This document shows, in pieces, positions 8,073 through 14,105 of a DNA stretch of 14,105 bases. Below the pieces are notes generated by a model. It had not been told where the DNA came from. It saw only the letters and a program-made list of their open reading frames with translations, and searched no databases. Origin of the DNA: an uncultured Methylococcaceae bacterium (GTDB lineage Bacteria > Pseudomonadota > Gammaproteobacteria > Methylococcales > Methylomonadaceae); NCBI GenBank assembly GCA_903903765.1, contig CAIVAH010000180.1, positions 1 to 14,105 of the forward strand, written 5' to 3'. Numbering within the stretch: the first letter of the stretch is position 1; the number at the start of each line of letters is the position of its first letter. Position numbers and translations under genes: made by a program.

Positions 8073-8961
8073 TGCGTTAAAAGAATATCTTAGTTTAAGT
8101 CAGGCTCGGGTAGAAAAAGCCCTAGATGATCGTTTGCCAAGTGACCAGTTATTGCCACAAAAACTTCATCAAGCTATGCGCTATAGTGTGCTTAATGGTG
8201 GTAAACGGATGCGTCCAATGTTGACTTATTGTACTGGTAAAGCTTTAGGTATGTCTTTGGATGCGTTGGATGGTCCTGCTTGTGCAGTTGAGTTGATTCA
8301 TGTTTATTCGTTGATTCATGATGATCTTCCGGCAATGGATGATGATGATTTAAGAAGAGGAAAACCAACTTGTCATGTGGCTTATGACGAAGCTACGGCT
8401 ATTCTGGCTGGAGATGGCTTACAAGCGTTAGCATTTGAGGTTTTAGCAAAAGACCCTACAATAATAGCTACTGCTGAAGGGCGTTTAAAAATGATCATTG
8501 CATTAGCAAGGGCAAGTGGATCTCAAGGTATGGTTGGCGGGCAGGCGATTGATTTACAATCCGTAGGTACACTTTTAAATCTGCCTGAATTAGAAAATAT
8601 GCATATCCACAAAACAGGTGCCTTGATAAGAGCAAGTGTAAATCTTGCTACATTAGCTAAGGGTGATGTTGATGCAGAAGTGGCTACTAGATTAGATCAT
8701 TACGCTAAGTGTATCGGTCTATCTTTTCAAGTTAAAGACGATATTCTTGATGAAGAAAGTGATACAGCAACGTTGGGTAAGACTCAAGGCAAAGATAAAG
8801 ATAATGATAAACCGACTTATCCTGCGTTGTTGGGATTAGCAGGGGCCAAACAAAAAGCGCAAGAGTTACATGAAAAAGCTTTAGAAAGTTTAAGTGGATT
8901 TGGCGCTGAAGCGGATTTATTAAGAGACTTATCGCTATATATTATTCAGCGTACGCACTAA
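8065..8961 (+). CDS. ispA: Farnesyl diphosphate synthase (short-chain polyprenyl synthase)
   Basis: IspA condenses dimethylallyl or geranyl diphosphate with isopentenyl diphosphate to make farnesyl diphosphate, the precursor of quinones, undecaprenyl phosphate, hopanoids and carotenoids. The 298 residues match E. coli IspA (299). GGKRMRP (45-51) binds diphosphate. The first aspartate-rich motif DDLPAMDDDD (86-95, with D86, D87 and D92) is preceded by VYSLIH. GQAIDL follows about 159-164, and the second aspartate motif DDILD (225-229) is complete, so the enzyme should be active. The start at 8065 is chosen because GGAG (8051-8054) lies ten bases upstream and it aligns with the family. A TTG at 8059 would add two residues only. 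It overlaps xseB by 8 bases. Dxs, which feeds the same pathway, comes next. Confidence 0.95.
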   Translation: MSNALKEYLSLSQARVEKALDDRLPSDQLLPQKLHQAMRYSVLNGGKRMRPMLTYCTGKALGMSLDALDGPACAVELIHVYSLIHDDLPAMDDDDLRRGKPTCHVAYDEATAILAGDGLQALAFEVLAKDPTIIATAEGRLKMIIALARASGSQGMVGGQAIDLQSVGTLLNLPELENMHIHKTGALIRASVNLATLAKGDVDAEVATRLDHYAKCIGLSFQVKDDILDEESDTATLGKTQGKDKDNDKPTYPALLGLAGAKQKAQELHEKALESLSGFGAEADLLRDLSLYIIQRTH

Positions 8962-8969
8962 TAACCAAC

Positions 8970-8998
8970 TTGATTACTAGGCATTTAATCTGGATAAT
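8970..8998 (+). promoter_or_regulatory. Candidate promoter of dxs
   Basis: TTGATT (8970-8975) and GATAAT (8993-8998) are separated by 17 bases, an ideal spacing, beginning 9 bases after the ispA stop. The 150-base gap between ispA and dxs has no terminator, so dxs may be served both by read-through and by this promoter. Transcription from here would give a leader of about 105 bases. Confidence 0.42.
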
Positions 8999-9111
8999 AC
9001 CTATATCAATGTAAGTCCAGTCTATAAAGTGATTTTTAGCTGATATTTACCAAATCTTCCATCTGTAAAACAGCTTGAAGAATGAATACCGAATTGTGAG
9101 TTTTCCTATAC

Positions 9112-10974
9112 ATGAATAAATCAGCTAACTATCCTTTATTAGCAACTATTAATAGTCCAGATGATGTCCGTAAATTGGGCAAAGATCAGCTTAAGCCCTT
9201 GGCAGCCGAGTTACGTGATTATTTAACGCACACGGTGAGTATATCTGGTGGGCATTTCTCAGCCGGCTTAGGGACAGTTGAATTAACTGTGGCTTTGCAT
9301 TATGTGTTTGATACCCCCTCAGACCAATTGGTTTGGGATGTTGGACATCAAGCTTATCCGCACAAGATTTTAACCGGTCGTAAAGATCGGATGACCACGA
9401 TTCGGAGTTTAAATGGCATTTGTGCATTTCCTAATCGTGCTGAGAGTGAATACGACGCTTTTGGGGTAGGGCATTCGAGTACTTCTATTAGTGCTGCTTT
9501 AGGCATGGCGATAGCCTCCGCCTTAAAAGGCGAAGATAAAGAAATGGTGGCTATCATTGGTGATGGCAGTATTACTGGGGGTATGGCTTATGAAGCCATG
9601 AACCATGCGGGTGCTTTGGATGCCAATTTGTTAGTCATTTTAAATGATAACGATATGTCCATCTCACCCCCCGTGGGTGCGATGAGTAACTATCTGACTA
9701 AAATACTATCCAGTAAATTGTATTCTTCATTACGTGAAGAAAGTAAAAAAGCCCTCAGTAAAATGCCTAGCGTTTGGGAATTAGCGAGAAGAACCGAAGA
9801 ACATGTGAAAGGCATGGTCGTGCCGGGTACCTTATTTGAAGAACTGGGATTTAACTATATTGGCCCCATAGACGGTCATGATATCGATATGCTGGTATCC
9901 ACCTTAGAAAACCTAAAAGCCATTACAGGCCCGCGCTTCTTACATATCGTGACCAAAAAAGGTAAAGGCTATGCGCCCGCAGAAAAAGATCCTTTAGCCT
10001 ATCATGGTGTTCCGGCCTTTGATCCTACCTTAGAAAATTTACCTAAATCAGCGCCATCACCGCACCCTACCTATACTGAAGTCTTTGGAAATTGGTTGTG
10101 CGACATGGCAGCCCAAGATAAACGCCTGTTGGGTATTACTCCAGCCATGCGTGAAGGTTCAGGATTAGTAAAGTTTTCTCAGCAATACCCTGATCGATAC
10201 TTTGATGTAGCCATTGCGGAACAACACGCAGTGACTTTAGCGGCTGGTCAAGCCTGTCAAGGTGCAAAACCAGTGGTGGCCATATACTCGACTTTTTTAC
10301 AACGCGCTTATGATCAATTAATTCATGACGTTGCGATACAAAACTTAGATGTCTTGTTTGCATTAGATAGAGCAGGCTTAGTGGGGCCAGATGGGCCAAC
10401 ACACGCAGGGAGTTTTGATTACAGTTACTTAAGTTGTATCCCGAATATGTTGATAATGGCGCCTGCAGATGAAAATGAATGTCGGCAAATGCTCTATACA
10501 GGTTATCAGCATGAAGGGCCTGCCGCTGTTAGATACCCAAGAGGCAAAGGCCCAGGGACAGCAGTAGAAAGCACAATGAATGCTTTAGAAATAGGTAAAG
10601 CTGAAGTGCGCCATCAAGGCAGTCGAATCGCCCTCTTAGCATGGGGCAGTATGGTGACCCCCGCGTTAGTCGTTGGTAAACAACTCGGTGCCACTGTAGT
10701 TAACATGCGTTTTATTAAGCCGCTAGATGAAGCAATGGTGTTAGCGTTGGCTAAAACCCATGAAGTATTCGTTACCTTAGAAGAAAACGTGCTGCCTGGT
10801 GGTGCAGGCAGTGCCGTCAATAACTACCTGCAAGCGAAACGCATCTTAATGCCCGTGCTTAATATCGGTTTACCCGATAGTTTTATAGAACAAGGTACCC
10901 GAGAAGAGCTCTTAGCCATCTGCGGTTTAGATGTGCAGAGTATTACTGATAAAATTACGGAGTTTTGCGCTTAA
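9112..10974 (+). CDS. dxs: 1-deoxy-D-xylulose-5-phosphate synthase
   Basis: Dxs joins pyruvate and glyceraldehyde-3-phosphate with thiamine diphosphate to form DXP, the first step of the MEP isoprenoid pathway; the same intermediate also feeds thiamine and pyridoxal synthesis. Both substrates come from the glycolytic segment encoded at the start of this window. The 620 residues equal E. coli Dxs in length and align throughout. Visible features are SGGHF (His48), [10 protein letters not shown] (His79), GVGHSSTS (His121), the thiamine motif GDGS (150-153) through N178, and the catalytic glutamate E370 in IAEQHAV. The transketolase C-terminal domain ends with VEENV-like [12 protein letters not shown] and [14 protein letters not shown]. 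The Shine-Dalgarno sequence is weak. The stop shares bases with the convergent gene's stop. The gene is visibly richer in GC than ispA, although the protein looks vertically inherited. Confidence 0.97.
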   Translation: MNKSANYPLLATINSPDDVRKLGKDQLKPLAAELRDYLTHTVSISGGHFSAGLGTVELTVALHYVFDTPSDQLVWDVGHQAYPHKILTGRKDRMTTIRSLNGICAFPNRAESEYDAFGVGHSSTSISAALGMAIASALKGEDKEMVAIIGDGSITGGMAYEAMNHAGALDANLLVILNDNDMSISPPVGAMSNYLTKILSSKLYSSLREESKKALSKMPSVWELARRTEEHVKGMVVPGTLFEELGFNYIGPIDGHDIDMLVSTLENLKAITGPRFLHIVTKKGKGYAPAEKDPLAYHGVPAFDPTLENLPKSAPSPHPTYTEVFGNWLCDMAAQDKRLLGITPAMREGSGLVKFSQQYPDRYFDVAIAEQHAVTLAAGQACQGAKPVVAIYSTFLQRAYDQLIHDVAIQNLDVLFALDRAGLVGPDGPTHAGSFDYSYLSCIPNMLIMAPADENECRQMLYTGYQHEGPAAVRYPRGKGPGTAVESTMNALEIGKAEVRHQGSRIALLAWGSMVTPALVVGKQLGATVVNMRFIKPLDEAMVLALAKTHEVFVTLEENVLPGGAGSAVNNYLQAKRILMPVLNIGLPDSFIEQGTREELLAICGLDVQSITDKITEFCA

Positions 10975-11480
10975 GCATCGCATTCTTGGGTAATATCTAA
11001 AATAAACTCTGGTAGCTCTTCACTAATTTCTATGTGATATTTGTTATCAAAATAGTGTTGTAGCCAGACCGAGGTGTTTTTGTTTTTAAAAGCCAATGCT
11101 TCTCTTATTTTGATAAGTTTATTACGTAGCGCCATGTCTGATAACAACAATAGTTCAATATCTTCCATAGAAACTAATTTGTCAGGGTGAGCATTGCCGG
11201 CATTAATAATTTTATAGAGTTGCTGTTTGTTTAATTTTAAAAATTCATTAATTTCGGCTCTGAAATTCACAAATAAAGGTAACAAATCACTACCGCGGTT
11301 ACCTTCATCGTTAAGATGGTTCATCTTGCTTAATAAGCAATTGACAGCAAATCGATAGAGATCAGATTCTCTTATGAATAGTCTGGATGATAAGTTTTGC
11401 ATGCCATTCCGATCATTATTCGTTAAGCGCATGGAAACAACATGCTTTTTCTCACTAGGAATATTTTCTGCTTCAAACAT
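10971..11480 (-). CDS. Probable ribbon-helix-helix DNA-binding protein
   Basis: From the ATG at 11480 the protein has 169 residues. The N-terminal segment, about residues 12-50, reads [23 protein letters not shown] then [18 protein letters not shown]. This is one short strand (VVSMRLT) followed by two helices with a polar turn, the pattern of a ribbon-helix-helix (Arc/MetJ/CopG-like) domain. The rest, about 60-169, is helical with many leucines and matches no family I know; it may bind a ligand or a partner. The call rests on pattern, not on a confirmed homologue. A TTG at 11537 would add 19 hydrophobic residues and is less likely. No Shine-Dalgarno sequence is visible. The gene is convergent with dxs, sharing four bases (10971-10974), and is divergent from the exported-protein genes, so it is a plausible but unproven local regulator. 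No antitoxin-style toxin partner is adjacent. Confidence 0.5.
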   Translation of the reverse strand: MFEAENIPSEKKHVVSMRLTNNDRNGMQNLSSRLFIRESDLYRFAVNCLLSKMNHLNDEGNRGSDLLPLFVNFRAEINEFLKLNKQQLYKIINAGNAHPDKLVSMEDIELLLLSDMALRNKLIKIREALAFKNKNTSVWLQHYFDNKYHIEISEELPEFILDITQECDA

Positions 11481-11564
11481 AAAACAAATTATTAAATTTC
11501 TGATTGTTACAACTATGATTATAGTATAGAGGGTCAATATTACAGTAATATAACATTTTGGAAT

Positions 11565-11593
11565 AATGACACATTGGAAGCATCTGTGTCATT
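11565..11593. repeat. 9-bp inverted repeat AATGACACA / TGTGTCATT
   Basis: AATGACACA (11565-11573) is perfectly inverted at 11585-11593 with an 11-base loop. On the plus strand only a short T run follows. It could be a weak terminator for read-through from dxs, or an operator for the ribbon-helix-helix gene whose start is 85 bases away. The sequence alone does not decide between these. Confidence 0.5.
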
Positions 11594-11815
11594 TTAAACC
11601 TGAGTGGTAGTAAAGTTTTTCACCAGGGTATCCTGTTGTGTGATTTCTTCGCAAAAATAAAGTCTTCCATTGAGTCAATCAGTTTAGTTACAAGTCTGCA
11701 TTTATATTCCTTGTTAAGTTAATTAAAACTCCTAATGCCAGGAATGAATTAAAACAGATACTTAAAGTATTTATTATTAATTATTTTAACATATGTCATT
11801 CAATTGTATTACCTT

Positions 11816-11840
11816 TTACAAAATTGTAATCAACCTGTAA
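11816..11840. promoter_or_regulatory. Palindrome TTACAAAATTGTAA plus an extra TGTAA half-site
   Basis: TTACAA-AA-TTGTAA (11816-11829) is a perfect 14-base palindrome. A further TGTAA at 11836-11840 begins 11 bases after the one at 11825, which is one helical turn. The cluster sits about 40 bases upstream of the likely transcription start of the leader, a usual place for an activator or repressor site. In AT-rich DNA short palindromes also arise by chance. Confidence 0.35.
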
Positions 11841-11879
11841 CCATATTTTAATGAGCATTATGAAATAATATATTTAGTC

Positions 11880-12074
11880 GTGAGCGTCTGGATAGGGCGC
11901 AGGTTGAACAAAGGAATGCAGGATGCAATCATCAACCGTACTTTAGCGAGTATTCGATCAGTTGGCTTGGTAACAAATAGCAAGGAGCATTTACCATTAA
12001 CAATGGATGTAACAGGTAGCGGGGGCGAAGGTAGAAATGCTCGAGCGTTCTACTCTAATTATTTTTTAATCTTT
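11880..12074 (+). promoter_or_regulatory. Structured 5' leader of the VPLPA-CTERM gene (candidate cis-acting RNA)
   Basis: GC content jumps from about 20% just upstream to about 46% here, with no separate gene to explain it. The segment lies between a TAATAT -10-like box (11866-11871) and the ribosome site (AGGAG, 12076-12080). Several stems can form: GGTTGA/TCAACC (11902-11907 with 11932-11937) enclosing a TGCA-GGA-TGCA hairpin (11918-11928); GGTAA/TTACC (11969-11973 with 11991-11995), which partly competes with CCATT/AATGG (11994-11998 with 12002-12006, 3-base loop); and GTAGAA/TTCTAC (12031-12036 with 12048-12053). GAGCGT near the 5' end (11882-11887) can pair with ATGCTC (12037-12042) in the loop of the last hairpin. 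I do not recognise it as a known riboswitch class. Part of this may be a fossil coding piece instead. Confidence 0.4.
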
Positions 12075-12086
12075 AAGGAGTTTCAA

Positions 12087-12926
12087 ATGAAACAAGTTAA
12101 TAAAACAGTATTAGCAGTTGCTTTATTAGCAGCGGCTGGTTCTGCAAGTGCTGCCTTAACAAACGGTAGTGCGACAGGTTCAAACAGTGCTTATTTAGTG
12201 GCGTTTGATTCAGCTTATGTAAATACAGATTCATCTTTAGGTCGTACATACAACTTAGATTTGGGTGTGACTTACAATGGTTTAAAAACTGCATTAACCA
12301 ACGGTACTTTAGGTAGTGTGTTAAATAAAGATTTAACCAGTGATACTAACTGGACAAATTTTTTATCAGGTGCTAATCAAGCAAACATTACTTATGCTGT
12401 ATTAGCGGCAGGTGATAAAGTTGATAACAGAGGTATATTTTTAACAGGTACTCAACCTGTGTCTTTGGCAAACGACCCTGGAACTACGCCTGCTAGTTCT
12501 ACAACAATAGTATATGATGCTTGGATCGATGCCATCAATACACATGCTGCTGAAATCAACACTGTTCCTGGTGCGTTTGGTACAAGTTCACTTATATTGG
12601 GTACTGATCAAGCTTATTCTGGTCAAGCGGATTCTAAACCAGATTATTCTGCTTTATTTGGTTCAGGACAAGCAGGTCAAACAACATTCGGTGCAATGAA
12701 CGCTAATGTTGACTTTTGGGCTGGTTCAATTCACTACGGAACTGTTGTTAAGCGTGGTGTAACAACTCTAAACGTACCAATGATGAATCAAGGTGATATC
12801 GTTTCAGCTGGTCAAGTCGTGTTAACACCTGCTGGATTAACAGCTGTGCCATTACCTGCTGCGGTATGGTTATTTGGTGCTGGCTTGATGGGTATGTTGC
12901 GTTTAAACCGTCGTAAAACGGCTTAA
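12087..12926 (+). CDS. Exported VPLPA-CTERM surface protein
   Basis: The 279-residue protein starts at ATG 12087, fixed by a strong AAGGAG six bases upstream. It has a signal peptide (MKQVNKTVLAVALLAAAGSASA, about residues 1-22) and a C-terminal sorting tail (254-279). The tail consists of VPLPA, a hydrophobic helix AVWLFGAGLMGML and a basic end RLNRRKTA. This matches the VPLPA-CTERM type of exosortase signal, processed at the inner membrane by exosortase D-like enzymes before surface delivery. No exosortase gene lies in the window. The middle is rich in Ala, Ser, Thr, Asn and Gly, without cysteine, and matches no family I can name. The frame is open upstream to a GTG at 11880, but that would bury the signal peptide 69 residues inside the protein. 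A T12 run follows the stop, and a second exported protein starts 29 bases on. Confidence 0.85.
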   Translation: MKQVNKTVLAVALLAAAGSASAALTNGSATGSNSAYLVAFDSAYVNTDSSLGRTYNLDLGVTYNGLKTALTNGTLGSVLNKDLTSDTNWTNFLSGANQANITYAVLAAGDKVDNRGIFLTGTQPVSLANDPGTTPASSTTIVYDAWIDAINTHAAEINTVPGAFGTSSLILGTDQAYSGQADSKPDYSALFGSGQAGQTTFGAMNANVDFWAGSIHYGTVVKRGVTTLNVPMMNQGDIVSAGQVVLTPAGLTAVPLPAAVWLFGAGLMGMLRLNRRKTA

Positions 12927-12938
12927 TTTTTTTTTTTT
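12908..12938 (+). terminator. Short hairpin and T12 tract between the two exported-protein genes
   Basis: CCGT (12908-12911) pairs with ACGG (12918-12921) across six bases inside the last codons of the VPLPA-CTERM gene. Twelve T follow directly after the stop (12927-12938). The stem is short but the T tract is very long, so partial termination is plausible. The next gene has its own ribosome site, so this may tune the ratio of the two products. Confidence 0.4.
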
Positions 12939-12955
12939 ATTTTAGAGAGATATCG

Positions 12956-14105
12956 ATGAATAAATTATTATTATCAGCTGCAGTTGTTGCAGCTATGTTT
13001 GCTGGTCAAGCGAATGCAGCTTGGGATGCTACTGCTGCTACACCAGATTTAACAAGTGCATTAGCTGGGACTAAAACTGAAATATGGATTTCAGGTTCTT
13101 CTGCGGCAACTCCTTTTGTTGAAAAATCAGTTGCTGCTGATTGTGATACATCTGCTGGAAAAAATATCTATAAATACACAAATAGCACAACTGACTTTAC
13201 TTGGGTATGTGACAGTTCAATCGCTGCAGGTACAGTAAATATCGTTCACAAACGTGATTCTGGTGGATCAGTTACTGCGGTTAACTCAGCGAAAGGTGTT
13301 AACCCAACTTATTGGGTGACAACTTCTTTAACTAATGCTACATGTGGTGCAGCAACGACAAGTAACGGAGTTTCAGTTATTCCTTGTACTCCAACTGGTG
13401 CTAGTTCAGCTGCGCATGCGGGTGATATTAACCTATCTGATGTTGATGGAGCACAATTTGAAATTACTGCAAACGGTGGTGTAGTTAATGCTAAATCAGT
13501 ATCTTCAAGTGCGCCTTTAGCAACTCAAATATTTGGTATCGTAGTTAATACTCGTTTATATGCTGCGTTACAAGTGGCTCAAGTGGCTGCGGGTAAATTA
13601 GCTTCTTCTTGTATTGGTAGTATCACTCCGGGTGCATCATCATTCAATTTCCCAACTGATAATACTGCGGCTTGTCAACCTTCTTTAACTAGCAGTCAAT
13701 TAGCCGCTATATTAGGTGCTAACCGTGCAACTGATTGGTGGGATTTATACTTTGGTGGTACTAATAACGTAACTCAAAGTTTAGTGGGTGTTCAGAACTC
13801 TGCTGATCAACCAGCTAATACTGATATACATTACTGTACGCGTACTGCTGGTTCTGGTACTTTAGCTGCAATTAATATTAAATTAGAAAATCAGTGTTCT
13901 GGTACTAACGAAGCTATCGTAACAGCTAGTTCACAAACTATTAATAATGAGACTAATGCTTTATCTGGTAAGCAAAAAGTAGTTCATTCTATGTCAGGTT
14001 CTAGTGATGTAGAAAACTGTTTAGAAGGTTTAAATGATGCGGTAACTAAAGGTTCAGGTTCAACTATCTTTACTTTACCATCTTTGCTTCCAGCTTCGGT
14101 TACTG
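12956..14105 (+). CDS. Exported cysteine-rich protein, possibly periplasmic-binding-protein-like; 3' end outside window
   Basis: The frame is open without a stop from ATG 12956 to the end of the window, 383 codons. AGAGAGA (12944-12950) precedes the start by five bases. Residues 1-21 form a signal peptide (MNKLLLSAAVVAAMFAGQANA). The mature protein begins AWDATAATPD, and near residues 40-52 reads EIWISGSSAATPF. A strand followed by a small-residue SGSSA turn is reminiscent of the phosphate-binding-protein (PstS-like) fold, and HKRDSGGSV about 30 residues after C85 fits the same impression. Similarity is faint, so the fold call is tentative. Nine cysteines are visible, including C63 and C85, in contrast to the cysteine-free upstream neighbour, suggesting several disulfides. 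It probably shares transcription with the VPLPA-CTERM gene. Whether it also ends in a sorting tail lies beyond the window. Confidence 0.75.
   Translation, partial: MNKLLLSAAVVAAMFAGQANAAWDATAATPDLTSALAGTKTEIWISGSSAATPFVEKSVAADCDTSAGKNIYKYTNSTTDFTWVCDSSIAAGTVNIVHKRDSGGSVTAVNSAKGVNPTYWVTTSLTNATCGAATTSNGVSVIPCTPTGASSAAHAGDINLSDVDGAQFEITANGGVVNAKSVSSSAPLATQIFGIVVNTRLYAALQVAQVAAGKLASSCIGSITPGASSFNFPTDNTAACQPSLTSSQLAAILGANRATDWWDLYFGGTNNVTQSLVGVQNSADQPANTDIHYCTRTAGSGTLAAINIKLENQCSGTNEAIVTASSQTINNETNALSGKQKVVHSMSGSSDVENCLEGLNDAVTKGSGSTIFTLPSLLPASVT

Larger units (their letters stand above)
11481..11879. other. Gene-free AT-rich spacer before the surface-protein genes
   Basis: No convincing gene lies in this 399-base stretch, and GC falls to about 17% around 11761-11820. 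It holds a 9-base palindrome TTGTTACAA near 11504-11512, a perfect TATAAT on the minus strand (11518-11523) about 38 bases before the start of the DNA-binding gene, a 9-bp inverted repeat (11565-11593) and a palindrome cluster at 11816-11840. It probably carries the regulatory sites of both divergent units. Confidence 0.5.

Noticed and set aside
11481..11537. TTG start at 11537 for the ribbon-helix-helix gene
   Set aside because: It would add 19 hydrophobic residues before the DNA-binding domain, overlaps the TATAAT box, and is a rarer start codon.
11880..11900. Resemblance of the leader start (GTGAGCG, then GGATAGGG) to the 5' end of a group II intron
   Set aside because: Only a few bases agree. 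There is no domain V-like hairpin, no reverse transcriptase and no room for the full intron before the next gene.
11870..12053. Open minus-strand frame through the leader, rich in proline and leucine
   Set aside because: It has no usable start or ribosome site and no recognised domain. The openness of both strands is better explained by the local base composition.
11880..12086. N-terminal extension of the VPLPA-CTERM gene from GTG at 11880
   Set aside because: The frame is open, but it would place a normal signal peptide 69 residues inside the protein and ignore the strong AAGGAG before ATG 12087. No protein family was recognised in the extension.

Overview
The window looks like chromosome of an AT-rich gammaproteobacterium. 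UvrD, DsbD, IspA and Dxs resemble their E. coli counterparts along their full length, and the xseB-ispA-dxs order is typical of that class. The right end carries a secreted protein with a VPLPA-CTERM (exosortase-type) sorting tail. Together with the low GC this would fit a methanotroph of the order Methylococcales, but that placement is inference from general knowledge, since no methane-oxidation gene is present.

Layout. (1) 1-2041, plus strand: the 3' part of glyceraldehyde-3-phosphate dehydrogenase, then pyruvate kinase 12 bases later. Pyruvate kinase is split by a +1 frameshift at a run of eight A. (2) 2110-4275, minus strand: DNA helicase UvrD, convergent with pyruvate kinase across a 12-bp inverted repeat. 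(3) 4390-4623, plus: a small DUF2892-type membrane protein, then two hairpins. (4) 4968-7178, plus: DsbD, unusual in carrying two tandem N-terminal redox domains, with a good intrinsic terminator. (5) 7231-7575, minus: a small exported helical protein of unknown function. (6) 7839-10974, plus: xseB, ispA and dxs, making isoprenoid precursors. (7) 10971-11480, minus: a probable ribbon-helix-helix DNA-binding protein that shares stop-codon bases with dxs. (8) 11481-12086: a very AT-rich spacer with inverted repeats, then an abruptly GC-richer leader of about 200 bases that can fold. (9) 12087-14105, plus: two consecutive exported proteins, a VPLPA-CTERM protein and a larger cysteine-rich one that runs off the end.

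The left three quarters is mostly housekeeping: lower glycolysis, DNA repair, periplasmic thiol reduction and isoprenoid synthesis. The right end is accessory and surface-directed. The points most worth a second look are the structured leader before the VPLPA-CTERM gene, the doubled DsbD alpha domain, the pyruvate kinase frameshift and the hairpin plus T12 tract between the two surface-protein genes. No IS element, CRISPR array, tRNA or rRNA was recognised.
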